Shown one piece after another: positions 8,701 to 17,634 of a stretch of DNA of 64,000 nucleotides. The translations under genes were made by a program, and so were the position numbers. The stretch lies in the NCBI GenBank assembly GCA_032358255.1, contig JAULBX010002556.1:80546-144545 (forward strand), read 5' to 3'. Each line of letters opens with the position of its first letter. Positions within the stretch are counted from its first letter, which is position 1. The DNA comes from Heterotrichella gracilis (lineage: Eukaryota; Sar; Xanthophyceae; Tribonematales; Xanthonemataceae). Under the pieces are notes generated by a model. That model had not been told where the DNA came from and ran no database searches. It worked only from the letters and a program-made list of their open reading frames with translations.

Positions 8701-11404
8701 TTTTGGGTCAAGGGCGGGTTTTAAAGATCATGATTAAATACGACAGACCAAAAGATACCACGTGCAGACCAACCCCCCACCCCCCACCATGACAGCCTGG
8801 TACTCTGATACCCTCCGCTCCTCCACCATCCTCAACCCCCATAGGTAAACACATCCCACAAAGAAATACCATCAAACCCACCACCGCCACCACCACCACC
8901 GCCACCACCACCCACCATGGCCGCCAGCTCAGCCAGCACCCTCCCCTCCTCCTCAGCCACCGCACCCCCCAGCATGGCCTCAGCATTGTTAAGGGGCACC
9001 ACAGGGGCAGGCTCCATGTACTGCGTGGACCCACTCCCGCTGGCGGCCAATGTCACGCTGCCACGTGGCAGCTCGCCCTGGCGGGAGGAGCGCACTGCCA
9101 CACACAGGCGATCGCGCCGGATGACAACCTGGGGTGGGGGTTGAGGCGGGTGGAGACGTCTGGGTACACGCCAGAGGGGCAAAAAGGAGGAGACAAAGTC
9201 ACAGGCCACAGGCAGCAACTCGAGAAGTACTAAAGGGTTTCCATAGGTTTTCGCACGATTTTTGTAGGGGTGAATCATGAGGATTTGCCCACCTGCGGCC
9301 GCTCCGAAACCTGTTGCTGGTGCAGCGTCCTGGCCCAAAGAAAACACTGATTGTAGCGTTTTTGTAGGGTGCCCTAGGGTTTTTGTGCGGGTAAAGTCAA
9401 GAGGTTCTGCCCACCTGCGGCCGCTCCGACACCCCTTGCTGGTGCAGCGTCCTGGCCCACTCATCCACCGAGGCCCTGAGCTGCTGCATGTTGGCGGCGC
9501 GCTGGGCCCGTAGGGTTCGTAGGGTCTCACTGGCACCATCCACGATGTACCCATCTGGACCCTACACAAGGGTGTGTCAGATGGAAAGCCAAAGGGGATT
9601 TATCCGAAGTGGGAAATAATTAGCGGGAAGGAGCTTATCTGGCTGTACTGCTGGAATGTAAGTAAGCTTGCATTAATGGATTTCAAGTATCCTCATGTAG
9701 GCCATTCCTGACCGCATTTTGACACAAGTGAGCACAATTTTGAATGTTACGGTGCTGTCTGGCTGCTGAAGGTGCATGTGAGCTACGCTGGTCCTGCATG
9801 CAAGGATGCAATCGGATACCATTCCTGCCCCCGCCAAACATCGATACACCTCCGAATGGCAGCCTAAACCCCGAACCTGAACCCTAAAATGTAGCCTAAA
9901 CTTTAAACTCTATCCCCCATACCTTAATGCACCTCCTGATGGCAGCCCTCAGCTCAGGCAGGGCGCCCCCGATGCCACCTGCCAGCTGGCACAATGCAGG
10001 GAACTCCACCGCTGACGTGGCGCCATTTGACTGCCTGCCTGCTGACGTGGCGCCATCTGCTTGGCCGCCAGCGCCCACCGCCAACTCCAGGGCATGTGCA
10101 GCTTCCAAGGTGGATGCTACAGCGTGGAGGGCGAGGGGGTGCAACACCGAACCCGAGGCCGCGGCGTCCACTGCTGGGCGCAGGTCGTATGTCCCATCAA
10201 ACCTGCGCCGCCAAAGCATGTGGGTGGGGTGGGGTGGGGATTGGCATGGTTGCACACTGCTGGCGGGATGAAAATGCAAAATGCGCGCGCTCGACCCCTG
10301 TGAGGGCGGAGGTGATCTAGAATGTCCCTTTTATTTAAATTTAGCCGGCAGAAATCGACATCATACTTTTCCGAGCATGTCGTAAAACCCTAGCTAATTC
10401 CCGCTAAAACCCTCCCTGAGCCCCGCCACCTCGTGCCTCCTCCGTCTCCTATTGGCAACATCTCCCCAAAAGCCCTAGCTCATCCCAGCCAAAACCCTAG
10501 CTCATCCCAGCCAAAACCCTAGCTGATCCGCCAAAACCCACCTGAGCCCCGCCGACTGTGCCTCCTCCGTCTCCTGCAGCAGGCGCTGGCTGTGCTCCAG
10601 GGATGCGCCAAGTGGCAGGCGGGCAGCCAGTGCCACCTCAGCGGCCAAGGGGGTGCGGGTGAAACAGGCAACCTATGGAAGGGATATAGCATTTGAAATT
10701 GGTTAGCGTTCAAAAACAAAGCCGCTGGTTGTGGGGTGAAACATGCAAGGGGTTGAGCAAGCAGCGCATGGATTTTTGCGGTGCATGGTACGCGGCAGGG
10801 AGGTTGGCTTCGGAGGGCGAGCGTGTGCATCGCCAACCCTTAGGGGTTCTCCCAAAACCCTACCGGCCATTCCAGCGACTCCCGCTCAGCTGCAGCTGCC
10901 GCATGGCGGATGCGGCTAGCTGGTCAAGCAGCGCATGGATGTGGCACGAGGTGGGATGCCATGCATGGAGATAGCTTCAGAGTGCTCTTGCGCATCTAGT
11001 CTTTGGGTCCCTGACCCAACAGGTTTTTGCCCAAACCCTTAGCAATGCCCTACCTGTCGGCACACTGCGGGCCACTCCAGCATGGCCAGTGACTCCCGCT
11101 CAGCCGCAGCTGCCGCATCACTCCGGGGTTTGTCACCGCCACGCTCCCTGCCTCTTTGCTTTCCCCTCCCCTGCTCCCCTTGTAGCTCGATGCCGGGTGG
11201 CGCCTCCTGAGTGGCTGGGGTGCTACTTGCCTGGCTGCGGATGATGCCTGTTGGCCGCACACCTGGCGAGCGCCTGGGGTGGTGTGATGGTGGCGGTGCC
11301 CGGAGGTGGTGGCTGTGGGTGGGTGGTGGGAGCGGTGGGTGGGTGGTGGGTGCTGTGGGTGATAGCCAGTGTCTGGTAGGGCGCTGTGCTGGGACGTGCG
11401 CCAT
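2768..11404 (-). CDS. MUTS2: MutS2-type ATPase with C-terminal Smr domain
   Basis: Fifteen exons: 11404-11054, 10672-10542, 10202-9923, 9561-9415, 9128-8916, 8648-8496, 8186-7821, 6943-6818, 6470-6357, 5821-5540, 5252-5025, 4815-4587, 4208-4096, 3382-3194, 2947-2768. They sum to 1034 codons (1033 residues). Residues 1-117 are a Ser/Pro/His-rich, basic leader, probably a chloroplast transit peptide. The core follows, with ARHPLL, Walker A GPNTGGKT (506-513), the LVLLDE Walker B strand, GSGTDP and TTHHAELK. Next come a charged coiled segment (EEAARRRQ) and an acidic Gly-rich linker. A Smr nuclease domain ends the protein ([25 protein letters not shown]). MutS2 proteins act on recombination intermediates or collided ribosomes in bacteria; plant copies are organellar. 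It is longer than bacterial MutS2 (about 780 residues), mainly through the leader and linkers. The introns are full of copies of neighbouring exon edges. The ATG at 11404 is the first in frame after an upstream open stretch. Confidence 0.93.
3655..4130 (-). repeat. Decayed tandem copies of a MUTS2 exon end and donor
   Basis: The 3-prime end of exon 4208-4096 (encoding QARQSLARK) plus its GTAACC donor recurs downstream in the intron at about 3676, 3846, 3924 and 4010, at roughly 80-90 bp spacing. Each copy keeps the TGCTTGGC core, and most are followed by the motif TAGGGTT. The copies are diverged and none continues into the real exon. Confidence 0.75.
5747..6170 (-). repeat. 142-bp tandem triplication carrying a MUTS2 exon start
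   Basis: Three copies with exactly 142-bp spacing: GTAGGTGGGGCGCAGCG (and close variant) starts at 5747, 5889 and 6031. Each holds an acceptor and about 75 bp of exon encoding [14 protein letters not shown] and the following residues, plus about 65 bp of intron. Only the copy with acceptor at 5821 continues into the rest of the exon. The copies at 5963 and 6105 run into intron sequence and a stop. Confidence 0.95.
6901..7436 (-). repeat. 103-bp tandem array carrying a MUTS2 exon start, interrupted by the gap
   Basis: The segment starting GGTTCTGCTGCAGGCTCTGG occurs at 6901, 7004, 7178, 7281 and 7384, with exact 103-bp spacing outside the N run. Each unit has about 43 bp of exon ([14 protein letters not shown]) with its CAG acceptor, then TTTAGGG-like intron sequence. 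Only the 6901 copy continues into the exon (STFSGHVRR). The real copy number is unknown because the assembly gap lies inside the array. Confidence 0.95.
7077..7176. other. Assembly gap (100 N)
   Basis: Exactly 100 N inside the 103-bp array. The round number suggests a placeholder rather than a measured size; collapsed tandem copies are the likely cause. Confidence 0.98.
7621..7672 (-). repeat. Shadow copy of a MUTS2 exon end with donor
   Basis: Sequence here (ACCTTTTGGACCCACATCAT and on to the GTGTG) repeats the 3-prime edge of exon 8186-7821 with its GTA donor, which lies at 7818-7865. It sits downstream in the same intron and is about 90 percent alike by eye. Confidence 0.8.
8880..8915 (-). 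repeat. GGT-rich tract immediately after a MUTS2 donor
   Basis: Right after the GTGGGT donor of exon 9128-8916 the minus-strand intron continues as repeated GGTGG and GGCGG units. On the RNA this is a G-run tract that could fold as a G-quadruplex at the 5-prime splice site. A similar tract follows a donor in the tryptophanyl-tRNA synthetase gene (15748-15820). Confidence 0.7.
9288..9342 (-). repeat. Shadow copy of a MUTS2 exon end with donor
   Basis: The end of exon 9561-9415 (encoding [13 protein letters not shown]) and its GTGGGC donor are repeated here, 127 bp downstream in the same intron. Only a few bases differ. Confidence 0.85.
10384..10540 (-). repeat. Shadow copies of a MUTS2 exon end plus short CCCTAGCTCATC repeats
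   Basis: At about 10412-10465 the text CCTGAGCCCCGCCACCTCGT repeats the 3-prime edge of exon 10672-10542. Between 10468 and 10530 a short unit of the form CCCTAGCTCATCCCAGCCAA occurs in tandem. Confidence 0.7.
10855..10915 (-). repeat. Shadow copy of the end of MUTS2 exon 1
   Basis: The minus-strand sequence reads GCGGCAGCTGCAGCTGAGCG, then a Glu-Trp-Pro-like segment and a GTAGGG donor. It copies the last 50-60 bp of exon 11404-11054 inside intron 1, with small deletions. Confidence 0.7.
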
Positions 11405-12188
11405 TGTGCCCTGCTTGTGTATAGTGGGCTGTGGGAAGTAGTGCTTCAAATGTGCCACGGTGTAAAAGACTGGAAGCAAGTGGCTGCAACTAGTGTGTTT
11501 TGAGGACTAGGCAGGAGCCCTCACATGAGACGAAGCAGAAGAACTCGTGGCCAGACAAGCCCTAAGGGATGCAGGTCACCCAATTGGGTGTAAACTAGTC
11601 GCTGAGTGGTTGGAGCACAGCTGCCAAGCGCTGTGGCAGCGCCAGAAGTCGTGCAAGTTGTCGTGTGGTTGAGGTAGCATGCCAACCACATGTGCTTCCT
11701 AGCACCCCTCACGGACTTCCCCCCTACAATCACCCTTGTCAAAACAGGCAACGCGGTTGTTTTTACAGCGCTCGCACCTCCTTGTTACCTCATTTGTGTT
11801 CAACACATGTAAACCCAGTGTGCACTCTGATGCCTGCTGCCACGTGTCGCTTTCAGAGGATCAGTGCCGCCTCGAACAAAGAGACTGATGCATGCACACA
11901 TGCTTTCTCGCTTTCTAAGCGTGCCTAGACTTTCTTCAGGTTCAAAATTGGATGTTCGCTTGTGCTCGACATCCTTTCGCTGCTGGGTGGCTACTTGTGC
12001 GCGTTTGACTGCTTCCAGAACGTCGTTGCAGGCTTGTCACTGGACCAGCTCCCATCGGCAAACACCAACTTTGCGTTCTCCAGAGCTGCAATTAGCTTTT
12101 GCTGGTAGACAGGTCATATTTACTGTAACCCAGTAGCTGTTGAAAGCGTTTACCAAGGCGGGAGCGCACCAGTGGTGCATCAGGGGCA
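11405..12188. promoter_or_regulatory. Divergent spacer between MUTS2 and the tryptophanyl-tRNA synthetase gene
   Basis: The two genes point away from each other, so both promoters should lie in these 784 bp. I see no TATA box or other convincing motif. An open minus-strand stretch continues upstream of the chosen MUTS2 start to about 11479 without a closer ATG. Confidence 0.4.
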
Positions 12189-15100
12189 ATGACGGAGGTG
12201 GTCCCAGATGCCCCTACAGTGGAAGAAAATGGCTCCACCGAGCAGGTTAGACAGCACACTGACTACAGAGACTTTCCAACTATCTATATGCATGGTGCTG
12301 AATGCCCCCTTGGTACTTGACCTGGCAATGTGGACGTCATGGGTTGTCTAGGGGCATGGGGGTGGGCATCCCAATGGTGGTATTCCTACCTGGTTGTGAA
12401 GGTCGAGTGTCTAGGGCTGAAACCCTGCGCTTGATGCAGGTTGTGACACCATGGGATGTGGCTGGAGGTTCCGATGGGGCCATCAACTATGACAAGCTGG
12501 TGGAACAGGTGAGTGCCACCCCTTGCATTTGGCTCTAGCATGCTTCGCACACAGCAAAAGGGTCCACTGCTGCACCACAAGTTAAACCCTAAATCGCTGA
12601 CAATCTGTGTTCCACCTGTGTGCAGTTTGGCTGCTCAGCCATCGACGATGCCCTGATCGCAAGGTATGCCGCCACCTGCCTGTGAGGCACCTGACCAGCC
12701 TGGCTGTGAGGCACCTGACCACACTGCCCTGCACCCCACCAGGCCTGTGCGCCTGCTATCCACCAGTACTGTAGCTGGCTAATACAGCCAGAATACCAGT
12801 CAATTCTGCACAAGCAGGGCCGAGGAACCTCATAATGCCTCTTTTTAAAATTTAACCAGTGATCCCCTGATCCCTGTGGGCTGTGCAGGATAGAGCGGCT
12901 GACCAAGCGGCCCGCCCACCCCTTCCTCAAGCGCGGGGTGTTCTTTGCACACAGGGACTTGAAGGAGTTACTGGACTGCTACGAGAAGGGGGTGCCTTTC
13001 TACCTATACACGGGACGGGTGAGTGGCCATGTGGGGGGGGAGCGAGTGGGTGCTGACCCACTCACTCACTCACTCACTCACTCACACATACAACCCAGGT
13101 AGTATGAGTATGCTGGTGAACTGCGGCAGCCATCTAACAAAGCGCACGACAGATAAGTACTGTATGATTGTTGCGCCCTGGGGGCTTATAATCCTCGATT
13201 GCATTGCCCCCATGGGAAACATAATCTGTGCACGCCAGGCACCTTTGCCACTTCGTGCATGCAATGTATGCCTTAAACATGGCATCCCAACCCTACCAGC
13301 CCTGCAGGGCCCTGCCTCTGAGGTGCGCCACCGGGGTCACAAATTTCATCCCCCCCCACCCCTGAATCTGATCATTTCCATCCTCTCCCCACTCAGGGCC
13401 CCTCCTCCGAGGCGCTCCACCTTGGCCACCTGGTGCCCTTCATGTTCACAAAGTGGCTCCAGGAGGCGTTCAACGTGCCGCTGGTCATCCAACTCACGGA
13501 CGATGAGAAGTACCTGTGGAGGTGGGGCGCGCACACACTTTAGGGGTTAGGGTTGGGGTTTAGGGTTCAGGTGTGCAACGTGCCGCTGGTCATCCAGCCC
13601 ACCGATGATGAGAAGTGGAGGCGAGCTGCGCACACGCCTTAGGGTAAAGGTGTCGGGTGTAGGGTGAAGGGTCATTGGCATGCATGCACTCCCCGCGCGC
13701 ATTGCCGCCCATGAATTGCATGTATGCACTGGCCTGGGGTGAGGGGTGGGCTGTATCACTGGCACGTACCCTGTGGAATGCGGGCCCTGCATTCCTGGCA
13801 TGTGGAGCGCTGGTCATCCAGCAGGATAACGAGAAGCGCCTGTAGAAAAGAGGCACAAGCATCCATTGGCATGTATGCCGCTGGCCACGGACGGCGACGA
13901 GTAACAGTTAGGCACGAGCACACATTGCAATTGCCCCTCCTATATAAATGAGGCACCCGCTTCCATTGGCACGTCTCATCCGAGACCGAAGCTCCATGTT
14001 TCCCCCTACTAGGGGTCTAGAGGTGGACGAGGCGAGGCGCCTGGCGCGGGAAAACTGCAAGGACATCATCGCCTGTGGGTTTGACGCCAGCAAGACGTTC
14101 ATCTTCTCGGACTTTGAGTATGTGGGCGGCGCCTTCTACCGCAACATTGTGCGGGTACAGAGGTGCGTGGGGTTGGGGTTGGGGATGGGGATGGGGATGG
14201 GGAAAGTGGGGAAAAATTGTGTGTCTGTGCAGTACTCATGTAAGGCATGGAGTGTGCTGGGATGGGTGGGCGGGGTGGGTGAATGGTGGGGATTATATGT
14301 GGGGGGGGCATATGGGTGGGGTGAAGATTGGGTTATCATTGCTGTGTCCATTGGTACGGGAGAAGCATGGAGCATACACATTTCATACCACAGCCCCATC
14401 CCTCCGTCCATATGCCCAAGCCCTCCCCAGAAGTAAGTAAGTATGTGCATTCCAAATTTGAAGGGAGACTAGCATGCCTATGTATTCCTTACCTCCTATG
14501 TATTCCTCACCAAGAGCCAACCATTCTCACCCTCCCCTCCCTCCGCGTCCCAGGTGTGTGACCATGAATGCCGCGCGGGGCATTTTCGGGTTTACCATGG
14601 AGGACAACATTGGCAAGATCGCATTCCCAGCGGTGCAGGCAGCGCCTTCGTTCCCGGACTCCTTCCCGCACATGTTTGGCACGCGCAAGGACGTGCGGTG
14701 CCTCATCCCCTGCGCAATCGACCAGGACCCATACTTCAGGATGACGCGGTGAGCGGTGGGATGGGGAATGTGGAGGGTGGAGAGGGGTGGAGGGGGGGAT
14801 TTATCATGGTGGGAGGGCTGTTGTGCTGCCATGTGCTGCTGTAGCACACCACCTTAAATCAGTCCCCTATACATCTGCTTGAACCGTTCCCCTTCACTGC
14901 GGTCCCCGCCAACCAGGGGGCTAAGAACCAACACATCAATGGTTTGCAAGGGGAAATGCATGTGCCAAAGTAATGCCGGGGCACCTGGCAGTAGGACAAA
15001 GGCTGCGCATGGGCCACTGTTAGTGACGCCCTCCTCATACCCACCACCAACCCCACCACCCGCAGGGACGTGGCGCAACGCATGGGTCACCACAAGGTGG

Positions 15101-16175
15101 CGCTCATCGAGTCCCGCTTCTTCCCCGCCCTGCAAGGGGAGAGCGGTAAGATGAGCGCCAGCGACACCTCCTCCGCCATCTTTGTCAGCGACACCCCCAA
15201 GGACATCAAGAACAAGGTGAACAAGTACGCATTCTCGGGTGGGGGGGTCACCGTGGAGGAGCACAGGGAGAAAGGTGAGGAGGCGAGGGGAGGAAACCCT
15301 ACATTTAGGGTAAGGGAGCCCTAGCATGCGGTTCGTATCCAAGTGTGAGCTTGCACAGTTGGCTTGTAGTAATGCTGATATGCCTGCATGTGGAGGGTGT
15401 CTCAAAGGGGCACCATTGCACGTGGTTATAGAGGGTCTCCTTGTATCGGGCGACAACCCTTGTGTAGGGTGTTCTTGGCTGGTTGAAAACCCTTATGCTG
15501 GGTAACCCCTGTCCTGCAGGCGCCAACTTGGCTGTGGATGTTTTTGGAAGTACCTCAACTTCTTCATGGAGGATGTAAACCCTTACCTGGGGCATTTCCC
15601 TGTCCTGCAGGCGCCAACTTGGCTGTGGATGTGTCTTGGAAGTACCTCAACTTCTTCATGGAGGATGACGTGAGGCTGGCGGAGATAGGCACAGAGTACG
15701 GGGCAGGCAGGATGCTCACAGGGGAGATCAAGGGGGAGCTCATCAAGGTGGGTGGTGGTGGTGTGATGGCGGTGGTGGTGGTAGTGGTGGTGGTGGCGGC
15801 GGCGGCGGCGGCGGCGGTGATATGGCTTTGGGGTTAGGGTATGATGGAGTTGAGGGGCGGGTAGGGTGCAGAGTGAGCAGAGGTGGAGCAGATGGAGGGA
15901 TATGGTGGTGGTGTGGTGGTGGTGGTGATGATGCTGCAGCACCTTTTGTACCCTCCATGGTTCACAAACACCCACCCACACCCACCGCCAACACAGTTTT
16001 TGCATGCATCCCCCACCCCCACCATCACCCCCACCCCCCCACATGGACCACCCCCCACCCCCCGCAGGTGCTTACAGACATGGTTGCCCGCCACCAGCAT
16101 GCGCGCGCAGCTGTCACCGATGACGTGGTTGACCTGTTCATGGCGGTCAGGCCAATGACGCGGCTGTGGGACTGA
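12189..16175 (+). CDS. WARS: Tryptophan--tRNA ligase, eukaryotic cytosolic type
   Basis: Ten exons: 12189-12245, 12440-12508, 12626-12663, 12889-13018, 13397-13521, 14013-14162, 14554-14748, 15066-15274, 15611-15747, 16068-16175. They sum to 406 codons (405 residues). It charges tRNA-Trp. The class I signature motifs are present: HLGH at residues 106-109 and KMSAS at 283-287. Segments [18 protein letters not shown] and NKYAFSGG are typical of the archaeal/eukaryotic type rather than the bacterial or organellar type. The N-terminus ([10 protein letters not shown]) is short, with no targeting peptide or WHEP domain seen, so cytosolic action is inferred. Partial copies of exon edges lie in two introns and after the stop. 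Confidence 0.96.
12680..12727. repeat. 24-bp tandem duplication in a synthetase intron
   Basis: CTGTGAGGCACCTGACCA occurs at 12680 and again at 12704 in the intron after exon 12626-12663. Confidence 0.85.
13058..13085. repeat. CTCA microsatellite
   Basis: About seven tandem CTCA (ACTC) units in the intron following exon 12889-13018. Confidence 0.95.
13546..13850 (+). repeat. Two shadow copies of a synthetase exon end
   Basis: The 3-prime edge of exon 13397-13521 ([17 protein letters not shown]) is repeated at about 13571-13640, reading [15 protein letters not shown]. In this copy the donor GT has become GC, and the copied intron start (GCGCACAC then TTAGGG) is present. A more decayed copy, reading [11 protein letters not shown] then a stop, is at about 13808-13845. 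Confidence 0.85.
15505..15580 (+). repeat. Shadow copy of a synthetase exon start, frameshifted
   Basis: The text TGTCCTGCAGGCGCCAACTT and about 50 following bases repeat the acceptor and start of exon 15611-15747, about 98 bp upstream. The shadow lacks one base in the run encoding DVSWK, so its frame is broken. Confidence 0.93.
15748..15820 (+). repeat. GGT/GGC-rich tract after a synthetase donor
   Basis: The intron begins GTGGGTGGTGGTGG and continues as GGT and then GGC repeats for about 70 bases. The RNA would carry a long G-rich tract at the 5-prime splice site. Confidence 0.85.
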
Positions 16176-17634
16176 GGCCAGGGAAGGGATCACCCAGCTC
16201 GTCATCCGGCAAAAATCAACCAGCGCATCAAATTAGGAAGACTTTCCAATGATGCGGCTGTGGAATTGAGGCTAGGGAGGCAAGTCAGAGCAGCAACTTG
16301 GAGAACCCGCCCCGGGGGCACAAGCAGGGCATCACCCACCACGTAGAATCAGGGGCCCATCTTCGTGAGGCTGGGGATCAACCTGGGACCATCTTGGTCA
16401 AAGTGTGGCGGGGGCCGATGTCATGGTGGACCCGTTTATGGCGGTTATGCCATTGACATGGCTGTGGGACTGGGCACTGGGCACAGCAACGAGGAGCTCA
16501 CCCCGAGAGTACATCCAGCATACCATCCAGCAAATCACAGCTATTGGCTTGGGAGCCATCTTGGCCAGTTGCGCCTTGAGGCATGCGCAGTGCACACGTC
16601 GGTATGGCGGTCAGGCCCCATTGGCGAGGCTGTGCTTTGGGAGCGGGCCGCAGCAAACCCAGGGATTAACTCATACGGGTATACAACTGGCTGGTGGCAT
16701 CCAGCAAGTTAAACAAGGCAGCCAGCACAGCAACATGTTGACAAGGTCAAAAGCCTAGTAATTGATCCCAGGGATTAACCCTAAGATTTACCAACAAATC
16801 TGCTGTGCCTGTGCCTTATCTTGACCACAGCAACGAACCCCAGGGCATCCATCAGGTCAATCCATCATAATGACTGGTCCTAAACCTGGCGCATCAATAT
16901 GGAGCCACAGGAAGAGTTGGCTATGATGCCACAAGGGGCTTGCAAACGAAATATCACTTGTATTGTGCACTACATTGCAATTGCAATTTCGTTGTACATA
17001 TGGTAATCTTGGCAATTGTGCGGCCTTATTTGATACCCCCTCGTGCGCAGTGCCGCTTTCACTGCCGCACATAGTATGGCAATTGGGCACCAGGGCATTG
17101 CCCCGAGATGAGGTGTGGCTGTTGTGAAGCCCGCAGACTGCACCAGCAGGCAGGCCAGCCAATTATGGTCCTGGCTGTACTCCGAGGGATCGGGATACCC
17201 CTTGGCCCTCATTTGGTCGCATGTCTATTGAAAGGGTTTTCAGTCAGAACACCCTAGCCTAGGGCCTGAGGGCAGGTTCCTGGCAGCTGCAGGATTGTGG
17301 AGATGCAGGACTGTACACAAAGCAACCGCTTGCTGATAGACTGGGCAAAGCAACCGTAAGGCAACAATTAACAAGGACATTCAGGGAGGTTTTGTGGATG
17401 TCTGTCGAACCTCACTGGCTTTCGCGTGTCCCACCTGAGTACCGATTGAGTGAGCCCCAGTCTTGTGAACATAAGGATTGAACTGACAGGTCGAGAAGAG
17501 TTTTGTACAGCAGTCGTACGTGTTGGGTTTGGTGTACGTGCAATAAAGGCACGGTCTTTCAACTATCTGTGTCACATTCGCACAACTGCCTGCAAAGCAA
17601 GAAAGGCACGGTCGCAAGGCATTAGCTAATAGCC
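16176..17634. other. Spacer with decayed copies of the synthetase C-terminal coding end
   Basis: The last 40 bases of the synthetase coding region (TGGCGGTCAGGCCAATGACG to the stop) recur in diverged form at about 16250, 16440 and 16604. No open gene is seen. The hexokinase promoter should lie near the right end. Confidence 0.6.

Noticed and set aside
8832-9569. A 245-codon minus-strand frame read as one exon
   Set aside because: It reads through two MUTS2 exons and the intron between them. Phase and conservation support splicing at 9415 and 9128.
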